Shown here: positions 1-8,126 of the stretch, one piece after another
How positions within the stretch are numbered: the first letter of the stretch is position 1
Layout of the letters: every line of letters begins with the position of its first letter
Source of the DNA: an uncultured Turicimonas sp.
GTDB taxonomy: Bacteria; Pseudomonadota; Gammaproteobacteria; Burkholderiales; Burkholderiaceae_F
DNA: 43,190 bases
Direction of reading: 5' to 3'
Assembly: GCA_947854175.1 (NCBI GenBank)
Contig: CANTYJ010000092.1
Coordinates: 1-43,190, forward strand
Notes under the pieces: model-generated
Databases searched by the model: none
What the model was told of the DNA's origin: nothing
Seen by the model: only the letters and a program-made list of their open reading frames with translations
Made by a program: the position numbers and the translations under genes

Positions 1-706
1 GGATTCAAATCGGGCGAGTAGGGAGGAAGATAAACAAACACGACGTTACTTTTAATATTAGAGTAGAGACCGTCTGAATCCTCCCTCACCAGCCGTTTAG
101 CCTTTTTGTGCCAGGGAGCGTTATCCATCATTATCACCCGGACCCAGTGGCCTATCCTTTAAGAATTGCCGGATAGAGGTAATAGTAGACTCAAAATTAA
201 ACCAACTTACCTCATGGGTATAAAGTTCTCCGGAGGACGGTAGCACAAAGCCACTAAACGCCACTTTATCACGGGCTACGTAAGACTTGACCTTGGGGGA
301 AAAACCTTTAGCAAGCCACTGCCGAGTAATAGAAGTGCTCGCTTAGAAATGAACTTCATCTTGGAAAAGTAAAACAGCGCCGGGAGTTTTTTGAATATTT
401 TTTAGTTTTTTTTTAAGTATCTCTTTCCTTCTCGTTTGTCTCTCCAATAGAAGGATATGGTTGAGGATGGATTAGAAAGAAACCAAGCTAAGACGTAGGC
501 ACTGCCGGACGCCAAGCTCAATACTATATTTCTACTTTATAAAAGCAGATAAGGCAGGAGCATCCCATACGTTGAACCCATTTTTCTATGGATTATTTGA
601 TATCGCGTCTTTGATTTCAGCTAATTGATTATCTGTTAATTTCCTAGGTCTTCCGTCCTGTCTTATTGCTCTTAAACGTTTAATTCTTCTTTGATTTTTA
701 TGGAAA
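1..706 (-). pseudogene. IS630-family transposase remnant, truncated at the window edge
   Basis: Read on the minus strand, this stretch gives recognisable pieces of an IS630-type DDE transposase, but in more than one frame. An N-terminal helix-turn-helix segment (RPRKLTDNQLAEIKDAI) lies near 600-660. It is followed by VWDAPALSAFI, a PQPYPS-type linker, FQDEVHF with the first catalytic Asp (about 348-368), and MMDNAPWHKKA with the second (about 95-135). The end YLPPYSPDLN sits at the very left edge, so the usual following Glu lies outside the window. In-frame stops interrupt the reading after SNNP, after SAFIK and after DEVHF. The PQPYPS and DNAPWH pieces need frame changes. No intact reading frame is left, so this is a dead copy. 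The family call is firm; the exact element is unknown. Confidence 0.85.
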
Positions 707-717
707 ACTCAATAGTA

Positions 718-764
718 CAGGGCCTACGCATCTAGAAATCAGATACCTAGATGGATAGGCCCTG
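718..764. repeat. Inverted repeat beside the IS630 remnant
   Basis: An 18-base arm at 718-735 (CAGGGCCTACGCATCTAG) is matched by its inverse at 747-764 with two mismatches, around an 11-base spacer. It lies just upstream of the decayed transposase and before the flavocytochrome gene. It could be the surviving terminal structure of the insertion element or a factor-independent hairpin. No T-run follows on the plus strand, which argues against a simple terminator. Confidence 0.6.
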
Positions 765-799
765 GAGCCAAATAAAATACGTTGTCGAGAGAAGTTTTC

Positions 800-821
800 T
801 TGTCTTAATATTGTCTTAATA
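800..821. repeat. Tandem 11-base repeat in the flavocytochrome leader
   Basis: TTGTCTTAATA occurs twice without a gap, at 800-810 and 811-821. It lies 68-89 bases upstream of the flavocytochrome start, so it could be a regulator site or part of the promoter. I could not place a convincing -35/-10 pair here. Confidence 0.5.
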
Positions 822-888
822 TTAAGGCTTGTTTGTTTTCCTCACAAACAAACCTTCCCTCATAAAACCTCTTTTTCAAGGATTAAGG

Positions 889-2700
889 ATGTATAAAAAA
901 CTATTAATCACTTGTTTAGCAGCATTTGTCCTCGGCGGAACAGCTAACGCGGAAAGTTTGGACGATCAGTCCATAAAACAGGTTTACTCCGGCGGAAAGT
1001 ATGCAGATTATTTAGCAGGTTATCACCAGAAACTCGGCGCTGCAGCTCAGTGTTCTGCCTGCCATACTTCTTCAAAGGTCAGCGACTCTCAGGTGGAAAT
1101 TGATAAGTCCTGTATTGCTTGTCACGGCACGTACGAAGCACTCGGAAAGAAAGACCAGGAAAAAGGAAAGAAAATTTCAGCACATGCCGGCCACCTTTCC
1201 ATCAATTCATGCACAACTTGCCACGGAGGTCATGAACCTAGCTTTGCGTATTGCAACAACTGCCATATTTTTGATATGGACATGAAGTTCGGCCGTCAGA
1301 AGATTCCGTATACACCGCAGGATTTAACTAAATACAAAGACGCCGTGCCCAATCGAGTCGAAAACGCAGATGTCGTCATTGTCGGCGGAGGCGGAGCCGG
1401 TATTGCGGCAGCTATCGAGGCATCCCGCAACGGATTAAAGACTGTTCTGCTTGAAAAAATGCCGATTATCGGGGGTAGCTCTCTTTTGTCTACCGGCGGT
1501 ATGAACGTTCAGGGTTCCAAACAGCAGAAAGAAGCCGGAATTCAAGACAATCCGGAATTATTTGTAAAAGACACGCTGAAGGTTGGCAAAGGCAAAAACA
1601 ATGTTCCTTTAAATGAAGTCTTAGCAGATGGCAGTCCGAAGGCTCTTGAATGGTTCGAAGCCATGGGTGGTCATTTGGATCTCGACAAAGGCGTATACGG
1701 CGGCTGCTCTGTACCGCGTATGCACTTTACTAAGAGCGGCGGTATCGGACGCTACATGATTGCAGTCATGAAGAAAGAGCTGGAAAAATCCGGTGCTGAT
1801 GTTCGAGTTAATTCCCAAGTTGTCCGCATCAATAAGGATAAAGATGGCAACGTTACCGGCGTTTTGGTTAAAGGAAAGAACTCCGGGCTTTACGAAATCA
1901 AAGCGAAGTCTGTCATCTTAGCGACCGGAAGTTACGCTAATAACGGAGCATTAGTTGCTAAGTATCATCCGGAATTTTTCGGCATGGTTAGTTCTGCTCA
2001 GCCGGGCAGCCACGGCGACGGGCTCCAATTGGCCGAACCTATAGGTGCAAAGATTACTCACTTAGAACGTGTTCAGGTCCATCCGAATATTGCTGCCGGC
2101 ACAAGCATTATGCTGACCCTGGCATTCAGAACCAACGGCGGTATTTTAGTTAATAAGGAAGGCAAGAGATTCTTCAATGACAACGCACCTAGAAATGAAC
2201 TTGGCGCTAGCATGCTCCGCCAGCCGGCACAAAAGGTATGGTTAGTTTATGACGATGCAGTCGCAGCAAAACGTCAAAAAGTTCACAACGGCTATGTCCG
2301 CTTAGGTTTTGTCACAGGAGCTGCAACTCCGGAAGAACTGGCTAAGAAAGTCGGCTTACCGGAAAAAGCTTTCGCCGACGAAATGAAGAAGTACGCCGGT
2401 TTTGTCAAGAACGGTAAAGACGAAGATTTCGGCCGCAAGGAACTTCCTGAAGCTTTGAATAAAGGTAAACTCTATGCAATCGAAGTCATACCGGCAATCG
2501 GAGGAACATTAGGCGGTGTAAATATCAATACCAATACACAGGTATTAGATGAAAACGGCAAGCCAATTCCTAATCTTTATGCAGCCGGTGAGGTTGTAGG
2601 CGAATGGCACGGTGAAGATCGTTACGGCGGAAATGCTGTTGCCGGGAATATCGTTTTTGGACGCTTAGCTGCCCAGCAAGCACGCAAAGCGGTCAAATAG
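889..2700 (+). CDS. Periplasmic tetraheme flavocytochrome c, fumarate-reductase-like FAD reductase
   Basis: This 603-residue protein resembles flavocytochrome c3 (FccA) of Shewanella. It has a Sec signal peptide (residues 1-22), four CxxCH heme sites at C55, C75, C108 and C122, and a GGGGAG FAD loop at 166-171. The C-terminal flavin domain ends with DRYGGNAVAGNIVFG. Such enzymes take electrons from a quinol-oxidising cytochrome and reduce an unsaturated acid in the periplasm. The catalytic arginine of FccA (R402) corresponds to R435, R381 to R414, R544 to R578 and H365 to H398. The FccA residues E378 and H504 correspond here to L411 and G538, so fumarate is probably not the natural substrate. 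I chose ATG 889 because AAGGATTAAGG precedes it and it opens the signal peptide; a TTG at 829 would bury that peptide. The gene appears monocistronic. Confidence 0.9.
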   Translation: MYKKLLITCLAAFVLGGTANAESLDDQSIKQVYSGGKYADYLAGYHQKLGAAAQCSACHTSSKVSDSQVEIDKSCIACHGTYEALGKKDQEKGKKISAHAGHLSINSCTTCHGGHEPSFAYCNNCHIFDMDMKFGRQKIPYTPQDLTKYKDAVPNRVENADVVIVGGGGAGIAAAIEASRNGLKTVLLEKMPIIGGSSLLSTGGMNVQGSKQQKEAGIQDNPELFVKDTLKVGKGKNNVPLNEVLADGSPKALEWFEAMGGHLDLDKGVYGGCSVPRMHFTKSGGIGRYMIAVMKKELEKSGADVRVNSQVVRINKDKDGNVTGVLVKGKNSGLYEIKAKSVILATGSYANNGALVAKYHPEFFGMVSSAQPGSHGDGLQLAEPIGAKITHLERVQVHPNIAAGTSIMLTLAFRTNGGILVNKEGKRFFNDNAPRNELGASMLRQPAQKVWLVYDDAVAAKRQKVHNGYVRLGFVTGAATPEELAKKVGLPEKAFADEMKKYAGFVKNGKDEDFGRKELPEALNKGKLYAIEVIPAIGGTLGGVNINTNTQVLDENGKPIPNLYAAGEVVGEWHGEDRYGGNAVAGNIVFGRLAAQQARKAVK

Positions 2701-3068
2701 CACTTCAATCTGACTAAAAATCGAGCAGGAATGGTTGTTAAGCCATTCCTCTCATATCCGCCCGACATCGCGCCGGGAGCCTAACTCGGTTCTTAATCAA
2801 GCAAGGGGATTGGACAATGTCTTTCCCCTTTCTCATTGCCCATCGTACAAAGCTGTAATAAGCCTTTCATGAGCAAATCATTGTAAAGCGAAGTTAGTAT
2901 CTTTCCCTGAGCCGGAATAACTTCGCCGCCTAGCAGGTACTTAAATGAAAAAGAACTATCCTAACTTCTCAGACATCTTTAACAGAGCTTTCTGTTATCG
3001 TATCAGTATTAAATTTTGAAGTTCACTATATATTAGCTCGCTTCGTTAATCTGCAATTTAGAAACTCA
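2701..3068. other. Intergenic region: hairpin and possible LysR remnant
   Basis: No intact gene. An 8-bp perfect stem (AGGAATGG/CCATTCCT, 2727-2734 with 2743-2750) follows the flavocytochrome stop and may end its transcript, though no T-run follows. On the minus strand, 2793-2960 is an open frame of 55 codons ending in TAA that contains KYLLGGEVIP. This resembles the C-terminal YLKSGEVIP of the LysR regulator at 20213-21220, so it may be the tail of a lost regulator. The resemblance is short and uncertain. Confidence 0.4.
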
Positions 3069-3638
3069 ATGAAAAAAATAGCCTCTTTCTTTATTTTGAT
3101 GGTTTTGGTTGTTTTTTGTTCCTCCCATGCGACCTTTGCAACGGAGGTTCAAAACATCAAAATTTTTGGTTTCATTCAACTGGGTACGTCTAAGTTAGAT
3201 GACGTCATTCATAAATTCAAATTGATGAATTGCAAAGAAGGAAAGATTAGAGACGGTCTAAATGTAAAGAGTTTTGATTTCGAAGTTGATCCGAGTAGCC
3301 CGTGTATTCGTCTTCCGAATATAAAAAGTGTCGTGGTGAAAGCTCATAAAGACTCAGGTATTGTTTACGAGGCCGGTTTCTTCTTTGAACCCGATCATGA
3401 CGTATTCTCCCAATACGAAGAAGTTCTAAGAAGAAAATACGGGTATCCGACAAATTTCTACATAAGCGAAGAAAACAACGGAGGAGACCCAAGATATGTC
3501 TGGTCTCTCGGTGATCTGACAATTAAGCTGGAGACGTTTCCACTATTGATTAAACCTTACAACAGTAAGAAGATAAGTTCTTTGTTCTACCAACTTGAAA
3601 ATAATCAAGACCTGAAGGAAATGGAATCTTTACTTTAG
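3069..3638 (+). CDS. Hypothetical secreted protein
   Basis: I do not recognise this 189-residue protein. It begins with a clear Sec signal peptide (about residues 1-25, MKKIASFFILMVLVVF then ...ATFATEV), so it should be periplasmic. The mature part is mixed alpha/beta with two cysteines (Cys54 and Cys78 by rough count) that could form a disulfide. The motif FGFIQLGTSKLDDVIHKF resembles the opening of small periplasmic proteins with a 'GtSldev' helix, but no family can be named. No strong ribosome site precedes ATG 3069; the signal peptide decides the start. It is followed by a good terminator (3724-3766) and so is probably transcribed alone. Confidence 0.75.
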   Translation: MKKIASFFILMVLVVFCSSHATFATEVQNIKIFGFIQLGTSKLDDVIHKFKLMNCKEGKIRDGLNVKSFDFEVDPSSPCIRLPNIKSVVVKAHKDSGIVYEAGFFFEPDHDVFSQYEEVLRRKYGYPTNFYISEENNGGDPRYVWSLGDLTIKLETFPLLIKPYNSKKISSLFYQLENNQDLKEMESLL

Positions 3639-3723
3639 GATTAAAAACTGAAAATTAACTGACTGACTATTGAATTTGGAAAGAACTCAAACAGAATCAT
3701 AAATATGTTCTCATCAGTTCTTT

Positions 3724-3766
3724 GAAAACTCTGAGGTAGTACACCGTCTCGGAGCTTTCCTTTTTT
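3724..3766 (+). terminator. Rho-independent terminator after the secreted protein
   Basis: A 12-bp stem (GAAAACTCTGAG with CTCGGAGCTTTC, two G-U pairs) at 3724-3735 and 3748-3759 is followed directly by CTTTTTT. It lies 86 bases past the stop at 3638 and 40 bases before the RNase G start. Confidence 0.7.
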
Positions 3767-3805
3767 ACGACTAAAATGTCGGAAGTTAAAAAAGGAATAA
3801 AAAGA

Positions 3806-5263
3806 ATGCAAGAGATTTTGATCAATAACTCTATTCATGAAGAAAGAGTTGCAGTACTCGAAGACGGTAATCTGGAAGAACTGAGGATCGAAAGAATCGC
3901 CGAACTCTCACTAATAGGAAATATTTATCTCGGAATCGTCGGTAAAGTATTGCCGGGAATGCAGTCGGCCTTCATTGAAGTTGGGCTCCAAAGAGCCGGT
4001 TTCCTCCATGTCGGAGACATGAGACAGGCTCAGAAAGACGGAGGAAATATTCCGATCGAAAAATTGCTTCACGAGGGTCAGACAGTTTTGGTTCAAGTTT
4101 TTAAAGATCCAATCGGAACCAAGGGAGCGAGACTGACTACGGAAATCAGTCTTGCCGGCAGGCTTCTTGTTTATCTTCCTTATGACTCTCATATCGGTGT
4201 TAGCCAAAAGATCGAAGATAGTGCTGAAAGAGAAAGACTTAAAGAAGCTGTTGAGTTGATTACCAAAGCTGAAGGGCCGCAGAAGGGTGGATTTATTGTA
4301 AGAACTAGCGGAGAAGACGCTCAGCCGGAAGACTTTGTCAATGATATGAAATATCTGGTCAAGCAGTGGCAGGAAGTAGAAAAGAAAACTCACCTTACTG
4401 AAGCACCGGCTCTTTTATATTCTGATGTGGATATTGGTCAAAAAGTTCTGCGGGATTTGGTCAGTGAAAAAACATCCAAAATTATTGTTGATAATCCGGC
4501 TCTCTTTAAATCCCTTCAGAATTTTGCAAAAAAATTCGTCCCTGACTCATTAAATCTGCTTGAGCTGTATCAAGGTGATAGACCTTTATTTGATCAATAT
4601 AACCTTGAAAATGAAATTCAGGATTCGTTGAGCAGACGCGTTAATTTGAAGTCCGGGGGCTATCTGATTCTTGACCAGACAGAAGCAATGACTACGATTG
4701 ATGTCAATACGGGTGCCTTTGTAGGACGACGCGATTTTGCCGACACAATTTACAAAACGAACTTGGAAGCGACACATGCAATTGCACGCCAATTGAGACT
4801 GAGAAATCTGGGAGGAATCATTATTGTTGACTTTATTGACATGGACAACCCCGAACATCAGAAAGGTGTTTTGTCGGAATTGAGAAATGCAGTCAAAAAT
4901 GATCGTAACCGTATCTTTATCAGTGATTTTACAGAGTTGGGCTTGGTCCAGATCACCAGAAAAAGAACCCGAGAATCGCTGGCACATTTGATGTGCGAAA
5001 CCTGTCCGACATGCGGTGGAAGAGGAGAAATTAAAACAGCAAGAACCGTTTGTTATGAGATTCTGAGAGCTGTTTTAAGGGAATATCACCAGTTTAAGGA
5101 TGCCAAAGAGTTTACTATTTTGGCTAATCAGGACGTTATAGAAATGTTCCTTGACGAAGAAAGCGAAGCTTTGGCACTTCTTGGAGATGCCATCCAAAAG
5201 CCCATTAGACTACAGCTGGAAAATGAATTCATCCAGGAACAATACGACGTGCTGGTACGATAG
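3806..5263 (+). CDS. rng: Ribonuclease G
   Basis: RNase E/G-family endoribonuclease for 16S rRNA 5' maturation and mRNA decay in the cytoplasm; 485 residues, close to the usual length of about 489. An S1 RNA-binding domain occupies roughly residues 35-120 (GNIYLGIVGKVLPGMQSAFIE). The catalytic metal-binding aspartates are D299 in TTIDVNTGAF and D342/D345 in IIIVDFIDMDN. The zinc-link CPTCGGRG is at 400-407. I chose ATG 3806, preceded by AAGGA at 3792-3796, which gives the typical MQEILINNS start; an in-frame ATG at 3776 would add ten residues that the family does not have. The downstream phosphatase begins within the stop codon region, so the two are probably co-transcribed. Confidence 0.95.
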   Translation: MQEILINNSIHEERVAVLEDGNLEELRIERIAELSLIGNIYLGIVGKVLPGMQSAFIEVGLQRAGFLHVGDMRQAQKDGGNIPIEKLLHEGQTVLVQVFKDPIGTKGARLTTEISLAGRLLVYLPYDSHIGVSQKIEDSAERERLKEAVELITKAEGPQKGGFIVRTSGEDAQPEDFVNDMKYLVKQWQEVEKKTHLTEAPALLYSDVDIGQKVLRDLVSEKTSKIIVDNPALFKSLQNFAKKFVPDSLNLLELYQGDRPLFDQYNLENEIQDSLSRRVNLKSGGYLILDQTEAMTTIDVNTGAFVGRRDFADTIYKTNLEATHAIARQLRLRNLGGIIIVDFIDMDNPEHQKGVLSELRNAVKNDRNRIFISDFTELGLVQITRKRTRESLAHLMCETCPTCGGRGEIKTARTVCYEILRAVLREYHQFKDAKEFTILANQDVIEMFLDEESEALALLGDAIQKPIRLQLENEFIQEQYDVLVR

Positions 5264-5265
5264 TG

Positions 5266-5922
5266 ATGAAAAATTGCGAGAGATTTGAATTTTTTGTGTT
5301 CGATTGGGATGGAACCATTTGTGACACGATTTCTTCTATTATCAAAGCCTATCAGTACGCAACGGAGCAGATGGGATTCAAAGTGCCATCCGATGATTTA
5401 GTTCGTTCAACAATAGGAATGAGTACTCAAAGGTGCCTTAGTATTTGTTGTCCCGAATGCCCTGCGGATAAATATGAGGAATATTTTAAGCATTACACGT
5501 CCTACTACATACCTCGTGAAGCGCAGAATTCTCTTGTTCCGGGAATTGAAGAATTGCTGCGAGATATGCAGAGATTAAATCTTCGGATGGGCATAGCTAC
5601 AGGAAAAAGCAGACGGGGTATGAACCGTGTTTTAACAAAATTCAATCTGACCGGTCTGTTTGAAAGCGTACAGACCTCAGATGTGAATTTTTCGAAACCG
5701 AATCCTCAAATGCTGGAGAATATCTCGGAGGAGTCCGGTGTTGAATGTTCGAAAATGCTAATGATTGGTGATTCATCGCTTGATCTTCTGATGGCTGCCA
5801 ATGCCGGAGCAGCCGGACTCGGTGTTACCTACGGTGCAACTCCGTTGGAAGAATTGGAAAAAACACCTCATCTGAAGTTGTGCTCGTCTGTTGATGAAAT
5901 TAGAGAGTTTCTCGAAATTTAA
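5266..5922 (+). CDS. HAD-superfamily phosphatase, phosphoglycolate-phosphatase-like
   Basis: 218-residue cytoplasmic HAD hydrolase of subfamily IA. Motif I is FDWDGT with nucleophile D13 and acid D15, motif II is TGKS around T112, motif III is K144 in FSKPNP, and motif IV is GDSSLD (168-173). An alpha-helical cap lies between residues 20 and 90. The closest named type is Gph/PGP, although such proteins act on many small phosphomonoesters, so the substrate is open. The stop of rng and the start overlap in TAGTGATG. GTG 5263 is possible, but I prefer ATG 5266. The arrangement suggests translation coupled to rng. The gene ends at a hairpin shared with the convergent transporter gene. Confidence 0.88.
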   Translation: MKNCERFEFFVFDWDGTICDTISSIIKAYQYATEQMGFKVPSDDLVRSTIGMSTQRCLSICCPECPADKYEEYFKHYTSYYIPREAQNSLVPGIEELLRDMQRLNLRMGIATGKSRRGMNRVLTKFNLTGLFESVQTSDVNFSKPNPQMLENISEESGVECSKMLMIGDSSLDLLMAANAGAAGLGVTYGATPLEELEKTPHLKLCSSVDEIREFLEI

Positions 5923-5951
5923 AATTTTTCAACCAAGCACTTGTTAGCTAA

Positions 5952-5975
5952 GGCCCGGAGCAGATTTACCGGGCC
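5952..5975. terminator. Bidirectional hairpin between convergent genes
   Basis: A perfect 7-bp GC stem, GGCCCGG (5952-5958) with CCGGGCC (5969-5975), lies between the HAD phosphatase and the convergent transporter gene. Flanking T-rich runs are weak, but the position fits a shared terminator. Confidence 0.6.
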
Positions 5976-5993
5976 ATGAAATTATCTTTCTAT

Positions 5994-7142
5994 TTAGCGG
6001 CGCTTTAATAAGAGTCCTGTACCAATTGCCAAAACAATGCAGGAAAAAGTTGATACGATAAATGGCGCCGACAGCGAGGTATGGGCAACCAGGAATCCGA
6101 ACATGGGAGGCACAAACAACATGCCGCCATAATTGAATAAAGCAATTACTGAGCTGGCCTTAGCAGTTGAAATACCGGGATATTTTCCGCCGGCACTAAA
6201 GAGAATAGGAACCAGTGGTGCTAAGCCCAAACCTAAAAGAGAAAATCCAAGCAATACAAAAACTGTCGACGAACTCAATATAATTAATAAACCACCAACT
6301 GTACTAATGCAAGCACCGCTTGTAGCAATAAATGAATCTCCATGAGCGTCACGAAGTCTGTCGCAAAATAGACGGCAGATTCCTGTCGTCAATGAAAAGA
6401 ATCCGAATGTCAGAGCGGCAATGGCTTGAGTGGAATCTGCCATAGAAGCAACGTAAAGACTGCCCCAGTCAACAACGACTCCTTCAGTCTCAGAGGCTAA
6501 AAGGCAGAAGAACCCGCATAAGTAAACAAAGAGCGGAATTGAAAATTTCTTTGCTTCAGATTGTTTCTTTCCTTCCTCTGATTGCTGATCATCAAGCAGT
6601 CTCTTAGAGCAAATCGGGATAAAAAATTGATAAATAAGGCCGATAATCAGAAAGTTAAGAAAAGGAGTGGTTCCCAACGATGTTAAAAGGCTACTGCCGA
6701 AAGAGGCAAAGACAGCCGCAAATGCAAACATTGCATGGAAAAAAGCCAGCTTCGATTGTTTTAAAACTTTTTCAAAGAGAATCCCCTGGATATTCATGGT
6801 CACATCAGTCAAACCAAGGCAAAAACCCAGACATCCGATAGCAATGAAGAAAAAGGTGATATTCGGACATAGACCGCAGAGAATGACCATCAGGGCAGAT
6901 AAGGCAGCAGCAACTGTAAGCACCTTCCGGCTAGTAAACAGCTTTGTAAAATAAGGTGTTAGAAACATAGCAGCCAAACTTGAACTACCTAATGTAAATA
7001 AAATCATCCCGATGATGGTTGGGTCGGCTTGGATTTGTGCAACCAATGCAGGAAGTCTGGAAGTCAGAAGGCTGAAAGAAAGACCGGGCGCTGCAAAAAA
7101 ATAAGCGCAAGAATACAGTTGTTTCTGTTTTTCTGTGAGCAT
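5994..7142 (-). CDS. MFS transporter, YbjJ-like
   Basis: 382-residue inner-membrane protein with about 12 hydrophobic segments. Several motifs are typical of the YbjJ branch of the major facilitator superfamily: SRLPALV in the first loop, GLTDVTMNIQG in the fourth helix and FFHAMFAF soon after. The substrate cannot be read from the sequence. I start at ATG 7142 (MLTEKQKQ), just before the first membrane segment. A TTG at 7226 would add a 28-residue cysteine-containing leader unlike the family. No clear ribosome site is visible. A TATAAT lies on the minus strand at 7227-7232, with a weak -35. The gene stands alone between a shared terminator and the formate dehydrogenase terminator. Confidence 0.85.
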   Translation of the reverse strand: MLTEKQKQLYSCAYFFAAPGLSFSLLTSRLPALVAQIQADPTIIGMILFTLGSSSLAAMFLTPYFTKLFTSRKVLTVAAALSALMVILCGLCPNITFFFIAIGCLGFCLGLTDVTMNIQGILFEKVLKQSKLAFFHAMFAFAAVFASFGSSLLTSLGTTPFLNFLIIGLIYQFFIPICSKRLLDDQQSEEGKKQSEAKKFSIPLFVYLCGFFCLLASETEGVVVDWGSLYVASMADSTQAIAALTFGFFSLTTGICRLFCDRLRDAHGDSFIATSGACISTVGGLLIILSSSTVFVLLGFSLLGLGLAPLVPILFSAGGKYPGISTAKASSVIALFNYGGMLFVPPMFGFLVAHTSLSAPFIVSTFSCIVLAIGTGLLLKRR

Positions 7143-7285
7143 AGGACGAATAAATAAAAAATCCGCCTTTCGCACACAATATAATTGTCCGCAGGGAAAG
7201 GGTGGGCAAACACCACAGACCCGCAAATTATAACTTAAAGAAGTTCCTTATTTGAGATGATAGGTTTCACATGATGGGCCGGAAT

Positions 7286-7319
7286 ACAAAAAACTCCCGC
7301 AGGTTTTTGCCTACGGGAG
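7286..7319 (-). terminator. Terminator of the formate dehydrogenase operon
   Basis: On the minus strand, CTCCCGTAGG pairs with CCTGCGGGAG (one G-U) around a short loop and is followed by TTTTTTG. It lies 22 bases past the stop of the cytochrome b subunit. Confidence 0.85.
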
Positions 7320-7340
7320 CTTCAGAGGATTTAAAAGAGA

Positions 7341-8114
7341 TTATCTCTTATTAGCTTTTACGCCATCAATCGCTTCTTTGATAAGAACAGGATCGTTGTT
7401 TCCTTTCTGTTCTTCTGAAACGCCTTCACCTGTAGCGATCTTAACGTTGGCCCAGTAACCCCAGTGGTAAGCTGCGTCAGCCTCACTAACTTTACCGTCA
7501 CCGAACATAAGACGTGCTGTACCGCGGTACGGCTGGAAGATTCCGCCGCCAAGGTAGACGTGGCCGAGACCGAACACGATAAACACTAAGAAGGAGATAT
7601 CATGAACAATCTTAGCAACAAGCATTGTTTCGTTAGAGAAATGAACGGCCCATTTTCCGCCCGGTAACAAACCGGTGTTCAACCAGAGAACAATACCGCT
7701 CAGTGCAATGAAGATACCTGCAAACAGAAGGATACCGTCGGCAACTCTCTGCATAGACTTAACTTCTCTCTGAGGTGGCATATGAACCTTAGAGGGAGCG
7801 AAAAGATAAGGCAGGAATTTGGCGGCAAACTCATAGTCGTCCTTGTCCCATTTGCCAAAAATGTTATGGAAGAACAGGTGCTTTGCCCCTTTCAAGGAGA
7901 AGAAGAAAGCGTAAAGCGGAACGAGAATGAATGGAATTGCAGCAATTCTGTGAACCCATCTCATTGCGATTGTGAATTCAGGACCGGCCCAGTTATTAGC
8001 GGCCGGGATGAAGACAAAGATTCCGCTGATTACAAGGATCACGCAACAAACTGCAGCGGTACCATGAGTAAAACGAGCGAGAAAAGAATGTCTCTTAATA
8101 TATTTTTCTACCAT
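7341..8114 (-). CDS. Formate dehydrogenase cytochrome b556 (gamma) subunit
   Basis: 257-residue membrane subunit that anchors the periplasmic formate dehydrogenase and passes electrons to quinone. Four membrane helices are visible at about 15-37, 52-73, 125-147 and 165-190. The heme-ligand histidines of the FdnI/FdoI family can be placed at H17 (RFTHG), H55 (WVHR), H171 and H185 (KIVHDISFLVF then GLGHVYLGG), with the 14-residue spacing of the last two kept. It is the last gene of the fdhA-fdhB-gamma operon and begins 12 bases after fdhB, with an AGAGAGG ribosome site. Its hydrophilic loop (KWDKDDYEFAAKFLPYLFAP) and C-terminal tail are longer than in E. coli FdnI. Confidence 0.93.
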   Translation of the reverse strand: MVEKYIKRHSFLARFTHGTAAVCCVILVISGIFVFIPAANNWAGPEFTIAMRWVHRIAAIPFILVPLYAFFFSLKGAKHLFFHNIFGKWDKDDYEFAAKFLPYLFAPSKVHMPPQREVKSMQRVADGILLFAGIFIALSGIVLWLNTGLLPGGKWAVHFSNETMLVAKIVHDISFLVFIVFGLGHVYLGGGIFQPYRGTARLMFGDGKVSEADAAYHWGYWANVKIATGEGVSEEQKGNNDPVLIKEAIDGVKANKR

Positions 8115-8126
8115 AGTTTGCCTCTC

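Noticed and set aside
829-888. TTG start giving 20 extra residues on the flavocytochrome
   Set aside because: It would place a charged, Pro-rich stretch before the signal peptide; ATG 889 has AAGG upstream and opens the signal peptide.
3247-3522. Minus-strand frame inside the secreted-protein gene
   Set aside because: Arg-rich translation in the opposite frame of a gene with a clear signal peptide; no start signals.
3776-3805. Longer start for RNase G
   Set aside because: The ATG at 3806 has AAGGA upstream and the extra ten residues do not match the family.
4586-4987. Minus-strand frame within rng
   Set aside because: It lies opposite the catalytic core of RNase G and shows no family features.
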